DNA of 64,000 nucleotides from Muriiphilus sp048268845 (GTDB taxonomy: Bacteria; Pseudomonadota; Alphaproteobacteria; Rhodobacterales; Rhodobacteraceae): the NCBI GenBank assembly GCA_048268845.1, contig JBLWUQ010000011.1, positions 1 through 64,000 of the forward strand, read 5' to 3'. Shown here piece after piece: positions 27,970-35,667 of the stretch (positions are counted from its first letter, which is position 1; every line of letters begins with the position of its first letter). The notes under the pieces are model-generated. The model searched no databases, had not been told where the DNA came from, and saw nothing but the letters and a program-made list of their open reading frames with translations. The position numbers and the translations under genes were made by a program.

Positions 27970-29505
27970 TTGACCAAATTTTCCGACCTGAAACTCAGCC
28001 CCAAAGTCCTCAAAGCCGTCGAGGAAGCGGGCTATGAAACCCCGACCCCGATCCAGTTGGGGGCGATCCCCCCCGCGCTCGAAGGCCGTGACGTGCTGGG
28101 CATCGCCCAGACCGGCACCGGCAAGACCGCGTCCTTCACGCTGCCGTTGATCACCCAGCTTGCCCGTGGCCGCGCCCGCGCGCGCATGCCGCGCTCGCTG
28201 GTGCTGTGCCCGACGCGCGAACTGGCAGCCCAGGTGGCCGAGAACTTCGACACCTATGCCAAGCACGTCAAGCTGACCAAGGCGCTCTTGATCGGCGGCG
28301 TGAGCTTCAAGGAGCAGGACCAGCTGATCGACCGTGGCGTCGACGTGCTGATCGCGACGCCGGGCCGGCTGCTCGACCATTTCGAGCGCGGCAAGCTTCT
28401 GCTCACCGGCGTGCAGATCATGGTGGTCGACGAGGCCGACCGGATGCTCGACATGGGCTTCATCCCCGATATCGAACGCATCTTCGGGCTGGTCCCCTTC
28501 ACTCGCCAGACGCTGTTCTTCTCGGCCACGATGGCGCCCGAGATCGAGCGGATCACCAACACCTTCCTGTCCAACCCCGCCCGGATCGAGGTCGCGCGTC
28601 AGGCCACCGCCTCGGCGATGATCGAACAGGGGCTGGTGATGTTCAAACCCAGCCGCCGTGAAAACGCCGCCGCCGAGAAAACCGCGTTTCTGCGCGCGCT
28701 GATCGATGGCGAGGGCGACGCCTGCACCAACGCGATCATCTTCTGCAACCGCAAGACCGATGTCGATATCGTCGCGAAATCGCTGCAGAAACACGGCTAC
28801 AACGCCCAGCCGATCCACGGCGACCTTGAGCAATCGCGCCGCATGGAGGTGCTGCAGGGCTTTCGCGACGGCACCATCAAGTTCCTCTGCGCCTCGGACG
28901 TGGCCGCACGCGGGCTGGACATTCCCAACGTGTCGCACGTCATCAACTACGACGTGCCCAGCCATGCCGAGGATTACATCCACCGCATCGGCCGCACCGG
29001 GCGCGCCGGGCGCAAGGGCAAGACCCTGATGATCTGCGAGCCGCGCGACCTCAAGAACCTCGAGGCGGTGGAGCGGCTGATCGAAGGCGAGATCCCGCGG
29101 GTCGAAAGCCCCCTTGGAGCCTCGCAACCGGCAGGCGCGCCGGACGAGACGGCGCGCGAAACCAGGACCACTGACAGAAAACCGCGCGAGTCCAAACCCA
29201 GGGACACGAAACCGCGCGACGACAAGCCTCGCGACGACAAGCCTCGGGACGAAAAACCGCGTGAGGAAAAACCGCGCGACGAGAAGCCGAAAGAACGCGC
29301 AGCCGCGCTCAAGGCAGCGCCGAAGCCCGAAAGCACCGACAAGCCGGCCCCCGCGCCGCAGCCGGAACGGGCCGAACGCGCCTCGGGTTCGTCGCGCGGC
29401 GGCTCGACATCGAAATCTTCGGGCGGGCGCGACAAGGGCGTCGTCGGCATGGGCGACCATCTGCCCGACTTCATCGCGAAAAGCTTCGAGGAACGCAGCA
29501 CCTGA
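27970..29505 (+). CDS. DEAD-box ATP-dependent RNA helicase (RhlE-like)
   Basis: A 511-aa helicase. Core motifs run Q (FSDLKLSPKVLKAVEEAGYETPTPIQ), I (AQTGTGKTA), Ia (PTRELAAQ), II (VDEADRMLD), III (FSATM), IV (AIIFCNRK), V (ASDVAARGLDIPNVSHVIN), VI (HRIGRTGRAGRKG). The tail after about 380 is charged and holds eight KPR(D/E)x pentapeptides. Family members start TKFSDL, so the TTG at 27970 (with GAAAGG upstream) is preferred over the ATG at 27886, which would add 28 unconserved residues. Likely role: rRNA remodelling or mRNA turnover. Confidence 0.92.
   Translation: MTKFSDLKLSPKVLKAVEEAGYETPTPIQLGAIPPALEGRDVLGIAQTGTGKTASFTLPLITQLARGRARARMPRSLVLCPTRELAAQVAENFDTYAKHVKLTKALLIGGVSFKEQDQLIDRGVDVLIATPGRLLDHFERGKLLLTGVQIMVVDEADRMLDMGFIPDIERIFGLVPFTRQTLFFSATMAPEIERITNTFLSNPARIEVARQATASAMIEQGLVMFKPSRRENAAAEKTAFLRALIDGEGDACTNAIIFCNRKTDVDIVAKSLQKHGYNAQPIHGDLEQSRRMEVLQGFRDGTIKFLCASDVAARGLDIPNVSHVINYDVPSHAEDYIHRIGRTGRAGRKGKTLMICEPRDLKNLEAVERLIEGEIPRVESPLGASQPAGAPDETARETRTTDRKPRESKPRDTKPRDDKPRDDKPRDEKPREEKPRDEKPKERAAALKAAPKPESTDKPAPAPQPERAERASGSSRGGSTSKSSGGRDKGVVGMGDHLPDFIAKSFEERST
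29179..29298 (+). repeat. Eight tandem 15-base units encoding KPR(D/E)x
   Basis: Inside the helicase tail the units read KPRES, KPRDT, KPRDD, KPRDD, KPRDE, KPREE, KPRDE and KPKER, each 15 bases. Synonymous codons differ among units, so the array is old enough to have drifted. It gives a strongly mixed-charge, probably disordered tail. Confidence 0.9.
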
Positions 29506-29599
29506 CCGGCGCAACGTGGCCGGCACATGGGGCGGTGTGAAACCCCAGGTCGGGCCACAGCAACCCTGCCCGGCAAGCCCGCCCCCTACAACGAAAAAA

Positions 29600-29619
29600 G
29601 GCCGCCCGATCGGGCGGCC
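29600..29619. terminator. Bidirectional terminator between helicase and tig
   Basis: A perfect 20-base palindrome (GGCCGCCCGA/TCGGGCGGCC) is preceded by six A (29594-29599) and followed by TTTCTT, so it gives a stem with a T run for transcripts from either side. It ends both the helicase gene and the convergent trigger-factor gene. Confidence 0.92.
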
Positions 29620-29642
29620 TTTCTTGTCGGGTCGGTTGACCC

Positions 29643-30974
29643 TTATTCCTTGTCGAGCGCCTCGACCGCCTTTTCGAGGTCTTCCTTGGTGACTTCCTTG
29701 TCGGCCACCTTCGCCTGTTCGGCGATATGGTCGATCACCTTGTCCTCGAAGATCGGCGCCTGGATCTGCTGGCGCATCTGGTCATTCTGCTGGACGAACT
29801 CGAAGAACTGACGCTCCTGCCCCGGATACTGGCGGGCCTGGTTCATCACCGCCTGGGTCATCTCGGCGTCGGTCACCTCGACTTCGGCGGTCCGGCCGAT
29901 CTCGGCCAGAAGCAGCCCGAGCTTGACCCGGCGCACGGCGAGCTTGTTGTGCTCGTCGGTCAGCTCGATCTCGCCGTGGTCGTGGCCATGATCTTCGGGG
30001 TGGTCATCGTGATAGAGCTGATGCGCGATCTGCTTGGCCTCGGCCTCGACCAGCGAGGGCGGCAGGTCGAAGTCGACCATCTTGTCGAGCAGATCAAGCA
30101 TCCCGCGCTTCATCACCGCGCGAGCGGCGCCGGAATATTCCGCCTCGAGCCGCTCGGCCACCTGCGCCTTGAGCTGTGCTAGGTCTTCGGCGCCGAACTT
30201 CTTGGCCAGCTCGTCGTCGATCTCGGCCGCCTTCGGGGCCTTCACGGCCTTCACGGTGCAGGAGAACACCGCCTCCTTGCCGGCAAGGTTCTCGGCGCCG
30301 TATTCGGCGGGGAAGGTGACGGTGACGTCCTTCTCGTCGCCGGCCTTGACGCCGACAAGCCCGTCCTCAAAGCCCGGAATGAACTGGCCCGACCCCAGCA
30401 CCAGCGGGAAATCCTCGGCTGCGCCGCCTTCGAATTCCTCGCCGTCGACACGGCCGACGAAGTCGAGCACGACCTGGTCGCCCTCCTTGGCCTTCGAGCC
30501 CTTCTTGCGGTCCTCGAAGTCCTTGGCGTTCTCGGCCAGCGATTTCAGCGCCTCGTCGATCTCGTCGTCGCCCGCCTTCACCACCATCCGCTCGAGCTTG
30601 ATCTTGGTGAAATCGATCTCGGGCACGTCGGGCAGCTTTTCATAGGACAGCTCGACATGAACGTCGTCGCCCTCGCTCCAGTCCTCGTTGGTCATCTTGA
30701 CCTGGGGCTGCATCGCCGGGCGGTCGCCGCTGGTCTCGAAATGCGCGCCCATCGTGGCGTCGATGGCTTCCTGCATCGCCTCGCCCAACAGCCGCTGGCC
30801 GAACTGCTTTTTCAACAGCGCCATCGGAACCTTGCCCTTGCGAAAGCCCTTCATCTCGACCTCGGGCCGGGCCTCGATCAGCTTCTCGTTGACCTTGGCA
30901 TCCAGTTCCTGCGCCGTGACGATCAGCTTGTAGGCGCGCTTGAGGCCTTCGTTCAGGGTCTCGGTGACAGACAT
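29643..30974 (-). CDS. tig: Trigger factor (ribosome-associated chaperone and prolyl isomerase)
   Basis: A 443-aa chaperone acting at the ribosome exit tunnel. Domains in order: ribosome-binding domain with GFRKGKVP (about 43-50), the FKBP-type PPIase domain (DQVVLDFVGRVDGEEFEGG ... GFEDGLVG, about 163-245), and the helical C-terminal arms. An insertion HQLYHDDHPEDHGHDHGE (about 328-345) has seven His residues among acids and may bind metal. The start ATG fits the family (MSVTETLNEGLKR). Confidence 0.96.
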   Translation of the reverse strand: MSVTETLNEGLKRAYKLIVTAQELDAKVNEKLIEARPEVEMKGFRKGKVPMALLKKQFGQRLLGEAMQEAIDATMGAHFETSGDRPAMQPQVKMTNEDWSEGDDVHVELSYEKLPDVPEIDFTKIKLERMVVKAGDDEIDEALKSLAENAKDFEDRKKGSKAKEGDQVVLDFVGRVDGEEFEGGAAEDFPLVLGSGQFIPGFEDGLVGVKAGDEKDVTVTFPAEYGAENLAGKEAVFSCTVKAVKAPKAAEIDDELAKKFGAEDLAQLKAQVAERLEAEYSGAARAVMKRGMLDLLDKMVDFDLPPSLVEAEAKQIAHQLYHDDHPEDHGHDHGEIELTDEHNKLAVRRVKLGLLLAEIGRTAEVEVTDAEMTQAVMNQARQYPGQERQFFEFVQQNDQMRQQIQAPIFEDKVIDHIAEQAKVADKEVTKEDLEKAVEALDKE

Positions 30975-31099
30975 GTTTTCGTCCTTTGCTCGCGTCAGGC
31001 GAAGGGCCGACGCCCCCCACGGAAAATTTCACGCCCTTCTATGGGCGCAGGGGCGACTGCGCAAGGGGAATGGCGATGAAATCGGCGCAAGCGGGGCGT

Positions 31100-31184
31100 T
31101 GGTGCGGGTGAAGGGACTCGAACCCCCACGCCTCGCGGCGCCAGAACCTAAATCTGGTGCGTCTACCAGTTCCGCCACACCCGC
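31100..31184 (-). tRNA. tRNA-Leu (anticodon UAG)
   Basis: The minus strand folds as an 85-base tRNA including CCA. Acceptor GCGGGTG pairs with CACCCGC; discriminator A and encoded CCA follow (31103-31100). The anticodon stem CCAGA/TCTGG encloses loop TTTAGGT, giving anticodon TAG for CTA codons. A long variable arm (GCCGCGAGGC region), as in class II tRNAs, and a GTTCGAGTC T-loop are present. Confidence 0.97.
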
Positions 31185-31345
31185 ACATCCGCGCCTTCTA
31201 GCAGGCCGCTGCGGGGTCGCAAAGGGGCGAAATCGGCGCTGCCGCGCAGCAGCATTTGCGCCGGTGCAGAAAATCCTCGCCGCAGGGGTGAAGGGTGGCT
31301 ATCCTCGGGACAACAAGACCGCAAAGGCAGCCGAGCAGGCATCAG

Positions 31346-31843
31346 ATGAACGACAGAACCACGCCGCAGACCCGGCCGGGAGATATCCCGTTGTCCGGCT
31401 TTCGCTCCGGTATCGGGGCGGGCACGCCGGTGATGACCACCGACGGGCTGATCCCGGCGGGGTATCTTGCGCCGGGCGACCGGATCGTGACCTTCGACGC
31501 GGGCGCACTGCGGCTGGAGCGTCTGGGGTTTTGCGACATCCCGGCGCGCGCGGCCTTGCTGGTGCGCCCAACCATGCTCGACCCGGCGGACACTTCGCCC
31601 GACATGGTGATCGCGGCGCGCCAGCTTCTTCTGATCCGGGGCTGGCGGGCGCGGGCGATGTTCGGCAAGCGCATGGCGGTGGTCGAGGCGGCGCGGATGA
31701 TCGACGGGGCCTATGTCGCGCGGATGACCGGGACAGCGCCGGTGCGGCTGATCGTGCTGGGCCTTGCCGGGGGCGAGCATGTGATCCAGCTTGGCGGCGG
31801 GTTCGTGATGCTGAGCGCGCGGGCGGTGGAATCGGTCGGGTAG
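31346..31843 (+). CDS. Short Hint-domain-like protein, degenerate
   Basis: A 165-aa protein that is essentially one Hint-like module: GIGAGTPVMTTDGLIPAGYLAPGDRIVTFDAG aligns with the Hint A block. The usual nucleophile Cys is missing (Ile-Gly-Ala-Gly-Thr). The B-block region reads VIAARQLLLIRGWRARAMFG instead of SPxHRL, so the conserved His is also lost. It is probably not autocatalytic. The start is uncertain: GTG at 31295 has a good AAGGGG-type site, ATG 31346 a weaker one. It converges on the lrp-like gene eight bases away. Confidence 0.7.
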   Translation: MNDRTTPQTRPGDIPLSGFRSGIGAGTPVMTTDGLIPAGYLAPGDRIVTFDAGALRLERLGFCDIPARAALLVRPTMLDPADTSPDMVIAARQLLLIRGWRARAMFGKRMAVVEAARMIDGAYVARMTGTAPVRLIVLGLAGGEHVIQLGGGFVMLSARAVESVG

Positions 31844-31851
31844 CGCCCCGG

Positions 31852-32313
31852 TCACAACGGCAGATGCGTCGTGTGCTTGATCTCCTCCATCGACAGGAGT
31901 GCGGTGACGTTGAAGATCTTCACCTCGGAAATCAGCGCCTGATAGAAGGCGTCATAGGCGCGGGCGTTCTTCACCCGGACCTTGAGGATATAGTCGATCT
32001 CGCCCGCCAGCCGGTGCGCCTCCATCACCTCGGGGCGCTCGCGCAGGGCGCGCAGGAACTTCGCCTGCCAGTCGGCATCATGTTCGGAGGTGCGGATCAG
32101 CACGAAGAAGCAGGCCTCGAACCCCAGTTGCTCGGCATCGACGATCACCGTCTGCGGCCCGATCACGCCCGCCTCGCGCATCTTGCGAATCCGGTTCCAG
32201 ACCGGGGTTTTCGACGATCCGACCTTGGTGGCAATCAGGTCGAGCGCCTGGCTTGCGTCCTCCTGAAGCTCGGCGAGGATTTTCCGGTCCGTGTCGTCAA
32301 GCCGCAATGCCAT
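31852..32313 (-). CDS. Lrp/AsnC family transcriptional regulator
   Basis: A 153-aa regulator. An N-terminal winged HTH (LDDTDRKILAELQEDASQALDLIATKVGSSKTPVWNRIRKM, about 4-44) is followed by a RAM/AsnC ligand-binding domain (ACFFVLIRTSEHDADWQAKF ... AGEIDYILKVRVKNARAYDAFY). Such proteins are octameric and sense amino acids. A GGAGG site precedes the ATG at 32313. It diverges from fpr across a 292-base gap in which no firm operator was recognised. Confidence 0.93.
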   Translation of the reverse strand: MALRLDDTDRKILAELQEDASQALDLIATKVGSSKTPVWNRIRKMREAGVIGPQTVIVDAEQLGFEACFFVLIRTSEHDADWQAKFLRALRERPEVMEAHRLAGEIDYILKVRVKNARAYDAFYQALISEVKIFNVTALLSMEEIKHTTHLPL

Positions 32314-32605
32314 CCCGTCGCCTCCGATTGCCCCGAACCGATCCGCCGCCAGACCGGCCTTGCAGGAACAGGGTTCCAATTCCGGTCGCCCACCGGACCT
32401 ATTTCGGAACATTGTCCCGTCTGACACGCGGCATCAAGGGCAAACACGACGGGATCGCTCGCGGCGACATTCGCCCATGCGCACAGGGTCGCGCCCTCGG
32501 CCGAAGCCCCTATGACCATCCGTCGCGGCCGCGCGGGTAGACCGAACCCTCGCAAACCCTATATAGCAATACCGAAAGGACGGGGCCGCCGCCCCGCGGA
32601 TAGCC

Positions 32606-33433
32606 ATGAACGATGTGAGCCCAGTGACAGACGCCCAGACGATCAAGCCCGCCCCGACACTTCCCGACGCGCAGACCGTGACCGAGGTCGAACACTACAC
32701 CGACCGGCTGTTTCGCTTTCGCGTGACGCGGCCGAAAAGCCTGCGTTTCCGGTCGGGCGAGTTCGTGATGATCGGGCTGATGGGCGACAACGGCAAACCG
32801 CTCTTGCGCGCCTATTCGATCGCCTCGCCCAGCTGGGACGAGGAGCTTGAGTTCTACTCGATCAAGGTGCCCGACGGTCCCCTGACCTCGAAACTCCAGC
32901 ACGTCCAGCCGGGCGACGAGATCATCCTGCGCCCCAAGCCCGTGGGGACGCTGGTGCTGGATGCGCTGCTGCCCGGCAAGCGGTTGTGGCTGTTCGCCAC
33001 CGGCACCGGCATCGCGCCCTTCGCCAGCCTGATGCGCGACCCCGACACCTTCGAGCGCTACGATCAGGTGATCATGATGCATTGCTGCCGCGACGCGGCC
33101 GAGCTGGAATATGGCCGGCAACTGGTCGAAAGCCTGCCCGACGACCCGCTGATCGGCGAGTTCATCGGCGACAAGCTGCTGTATTATCCGACCACCACGC
33201 GCGACGATTTTGCCAACAAGGGCCGGATCACCACCAACCTCGCCTCGGGCAAGGTGTTCGCCGATCTCGGGCTGGGCATCGACAAGCTCGATCCGGAAAC
33301 CGACCGGGGCATGGTCTGCGGCTCGCTCGCCTTCAACCTCGACATGAAGAAGCTGCTTGAAGGCTACGGGTTGCGCGAAGGTGCTAACTCGGACCCCGGC
33401 GAATATGTGGTCGAAAAGGCCTTCGTCGACTAA
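32606..33433 (+). CDS. fpr: Ferredoxin-NADP+ reductase
   Basis: A 275-aa FAD enzyme exchanging electrons between NADPH and ferredoxin or flavodoxin. The FAD-binding motif is LLRAYSIASPSWDEELEFYSIKV (Arg-x-Tyr-Ser, about 72-94). The NADP-binding part has FATGTGIAPFASL (about 131-143) and MVCGSLAFNLDMKKLL. The C-terminus VEKAFVD matches bacterial subclass I/Rhodobacter-type Fpr. An AAAGGACGG stretch lies upstream of the ATG. It is divergent from the Lrp-type gene. Confidence 0.93.
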   Translation: MNDVSPVTDAQTIKPAPTLPDAQTVTEVEHYTDRLFRFRVTRPKSLRFRSGEFVMIGLMGDNGKPLLRAYSIASPSWDEELEFYSIKVPDGPLTSKLQHVQPGDEIILRPKPVGTLVLDALLPGKRLWLFATGTGIAPFASLMRDPDTFERYDQVIMMHCCRDAAELEYGRQLVESLPDDPLIGEFIGDKLLYYPTTTRDDFANKGRITTNLASGKVFADLGLGIDKLDPETDRGMVCGSLAFNLDMKKLLEGYGLREGANSDPGEYVVEKAFVD

Positions 33434-33442
33434 GGCGCGCCG

Positions 33443-34876
33443 CTACTCGACCACCGGCGGCAAAACGCGCTTCATCGCGGCGATCGACCCTGCGCCCATC
33501 ACCCCGTCGAGCGGCCCGGTGTAAAAGCCGTTGTCCTTCAGGATGCGCTGCACGGCGCGCGCGGTGGCGTTGTCCCAATCCTCGGCGGCGCGGGTGGTCG
33601 GCCAGTCGTCGCCGCCCTTGAGCGCGCGCACATAATACCAGGCGGCGGTATCGGCGTGGTAATATTCGGTGGCGTTTTCATAAACCTCGCCGATATAGCT
33701 CTTGGCCTCGATGCTGCCGGCATCGTCCGCCGCGTGAAACAGCGACAGCGCCTCTGCCGGATCGCGCGTCACGCCTTCACCGAACAGATACATGTAGCCG
33801 AGGTTCAGCATCGCGAAGGTCTCGCCATTGGCGGCGGCGCGGCCATACCATTCGGCGGCGGCCAGCTGGTCCTGCGCGACCCCGACGCCGTTCTGATAGG
33901 CCCAGCCCAGGTTGTATTGCGCGATGGCGATCCCCGCCTCGGCACCGGGGCGGTAGAGTTCGAACGCGCGCACCGGGTCACGCTCGACGCCGTTGCCTTC
34001 GGAATAGAGCCAGCCGAGATTGTTCATCGCCAGCTTGTCGCCCTGATCCGCCGCGCGCTGATACCACCTCGCCGCCTCAGCGTAATCCTGCACGGTGCCC
34101 AGCCCGTTTTCATAGGCCCAGCCCATTTCGAACTGGGCCTCGTCCATCCCGGCCTCGGCGGCGCGGCGAAAGAACGGGAAGGCGTCGTCGGCATCGCGGT
34201 TCAGCGCATTGTCGTCCTGATAGAGAAATCCGACCGCAAGGCTCGCCCGCTCATAGCCGTCGGCCAAGGCCTCGAAATAGACCGCTTCGGCCTCACGCGG
34301 CTGGTTGCCGATATGATAGGCGCGGCCAAGCTGATAGGCGGTGCGGCCATGGTCGGGGAAGGCCTGATGCGCCGCCAGACAGGCCTCGATCGCGCGGGCG
34401 ATGTCCATCGCGCCGCTGTCGACTCCGATCACCGTCACGGGCTTGCCGGGGTCGTTCGGATGGGCGGCGGCGTGGTCGCAGGCGGCCACGAGCGGGCTGG
34501 TCTCGGCGCTTTCCGGTGCGGCGTTGGGCGGCGGCGCGGGTTGCGCGGTCGGCGCTGGCGTGGCGGTGTCCGGGGCGGGCGTGACGGCGGGCGCCTGGCC
34601 CGGGCCTTCGTCCACCGGTTTCTTGCCGCCTCCCAGCCGCGCGCCCGGCTCGCGCACGGGCGTCGTCGCCGGGGCCGCCTCGAAGGTCGCGCCTGGAACG
34701 GACTCAGGCGCCGGGTCGGATGCCGGAGCCTCCGGGGGCGTGGGTGCGACCACCTCGGGTCCGCCATCCTCGACCGCGACCTTGTTGCCGCCGCCAAGCG
34801 CCAGCGCCGGACCGCTGAAAGCCAGCCCCGCCATCAGAACGGCGGCGCAAGGTCCCCACGAAAACAGACGCAGCAT
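33443..34876 (-). CDS. Secreted Sel1-repeat protein with C-terminal peptidoglycan-binding-like domain
   Basis: A 477-aa protein. It has a signal peptide (LRLFSWGPCAAVLMAGLAFSGPALA, about 2-26) and a long Pro/Ala/Glu linker to about residue 130. Five or more Sel1-type TPR units follow (AQFEMGWAYENGLGTVQDYAEAARWYQRAA, NNLGWLYSEGNGVERDPVRAFELY, and similar). The tail, AVQRILKDNGFYTGPLDGVMGAGSIAAMKRVL, matches the PG_binding_1 three-helix domain. A GGAGGGA site precedes ATG 34876. It is probably a periplasmic scaffold at the cell wall; its partner is unknown. Confidence 0.85.
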   Translation of the reverse strand: MLRLFSWGPCAAVLMAGLAFSGPALALGGGNKVAVEDGGPEVVAPTPPEAPASDPAPESVPGATFEAAPATTPVREPGARLGGGKKPVDEGPGQAPAVTPAPDTATPAPTAQPAPPPNAAPESAETSPLVAACDHAAAHPNDPGKPVTVIGVDSGAMDIARAIEACLAAHQAFPDHGRTAYQLGRAYHIGNQPREAEAVYFEALADGYERASLAVGFLYQDDNALNRDADDAFPFFRRAAEAGMDEAQFEMGWAYENGLGTVQDYAEAARWYQRAADQGDKLAMNNLGWLYSEGNGVERDPVRAFELYRPGAEAGIAIAQYNLGWAYQNGVGVAQDQLAAAEWYGRAAANGETFAMLNLGYMYLFGEGVTRDPAEALSLFHAADDAGSIEAKSYIGEVYENATEYYHADTAAWYYVRALKGGDDWPTTRAAEDWDNATARAVQRILKDNGFYTGPLDGVMGAGSIAAMKRVLPPVVE

Positions 34877-35052
34877 CGTATTCCCTCCGTGTCGGGGCCA
34901 GCCTAGCCCCGCGCGCCGGACCGTGCAACGGGCGAGAGCGGCGGATACCCCCTCAAAGACAGGTTGAAACCGCATAAACCGGCTTGAAAGCAGGCCGGTG
35001 GCGGACTACCTTCCGGCGCCAAGCAGTCTGAAACCGCAAAAGGAACGCCACC

Positions 35053-35598
35053 ATAGCCCGCAGACCCCACAACGCCCCGCCAACGCGCGACACCGGCCCC
35101 AAGGTGAATGACCGAATCCGGGCTCCCGAAATCCGGCTGATCGGAGCGGAAGGCGAAAATCTCGGGGTTGTCACGCCCGCCCGCGCCATCGAACTGGCCG
35201 TCGAAGCCGGGCTCGACCTGGTCGAGATCTCACCGAACGCCGCGCCGCCGGTCTGCAAGATCATGGATTTCGGCAAGTTCAAATACGAGACCCAGAAACG
35301 CGAGGCCGAGGCGCGCAAGCACCAGAAGACCATCGACATCAAGGAGGTCAAGTTCCGCCCCGGCACCGACACCCACGATTACGACGTCAAGATGCGCAAC
35401 GTCGTGCGGTTCCTGGAAGGCGGCGACAAGGTCAAGATCACGCTGCGTTTCCGTGGCCGCGAGATGGCGCACCAGAACATCGGGCGCGAGCTGCTCGAGC
35501 GGGTGGCCGAAGACGTCAAGGAGATCGGCAAGGTCGAGAACATGCCCAAGCTGGAAGGCCGCCAGATGGTGATGATGATCGGGCCGCTCAGCCGGTAG
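35053..35598 (+). CDS. infC: Translation initiation factor IF-3, AUA start codon
   Basis: A 181-aa IF-3, the factor that checks the start codon and keeps subunits apart. The N-domain (VNDRIRAPEIRLIGAEGENLGVV), lysine-rich linker (KREAEARKHQKTIDIKEVKFRPGTDTHDYDVKM) and C-domain (KITLRFRGREMAHQNIGRELLERV) are all present. The frame continues upstream of GTG 35104 as ARRPHNAPPTRDTGPK, the family N-terminus, back to ATA 35053, eight bases after AAAAGGA. No ATG, GTG or TTG fits. A start codon that IF-3 itself discriminates against is known from E. coli infC (AUU) and allows autoregulation. Confidence 0.9.
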   Translation: MARRPHNAPPTRDTGPKVNDRIRAPEIRLIGAEGENLGVVTPARAIELAVEAGLDLVEISPNAAPPVCKIMDFGKFKYETQKREAEARKHQKTIDIKEVKFRPGTDTHDYDVKMRNVVRFLEGGDKVKITLRFRGREMAHQNIGRELLERVAEDVKEIGKVENMPKLEGRQMVMMIGPLSR

Positions 35599-35621
35599 AC
35601 GCAGGCAAGAGCCACGAATGA

Positions 35622-35647
35622 AAAGCCCCCGCATTTGCGGGGGCTTT
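35622..35647. terminator. Bidirectional terminator between infC and the OmpA-family gene
   Basis: AAAGCCCCCGCA (35622-35633) and TGCGGGGGCTTT (35636-35647) form a 12-bp stem with A and T ends, usable by both convergent transcripts. Confidence 0.9.
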
Positions 35648-35667
35648 GTCGTTTCCGGTGGCCGGGT

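Noticed and set aside
31850..32605. Operator search between the Lrp gene and fpr
   Set aside because: No convincing symmetric Lrp-type site was found; short matches are what chance gives in this composition.
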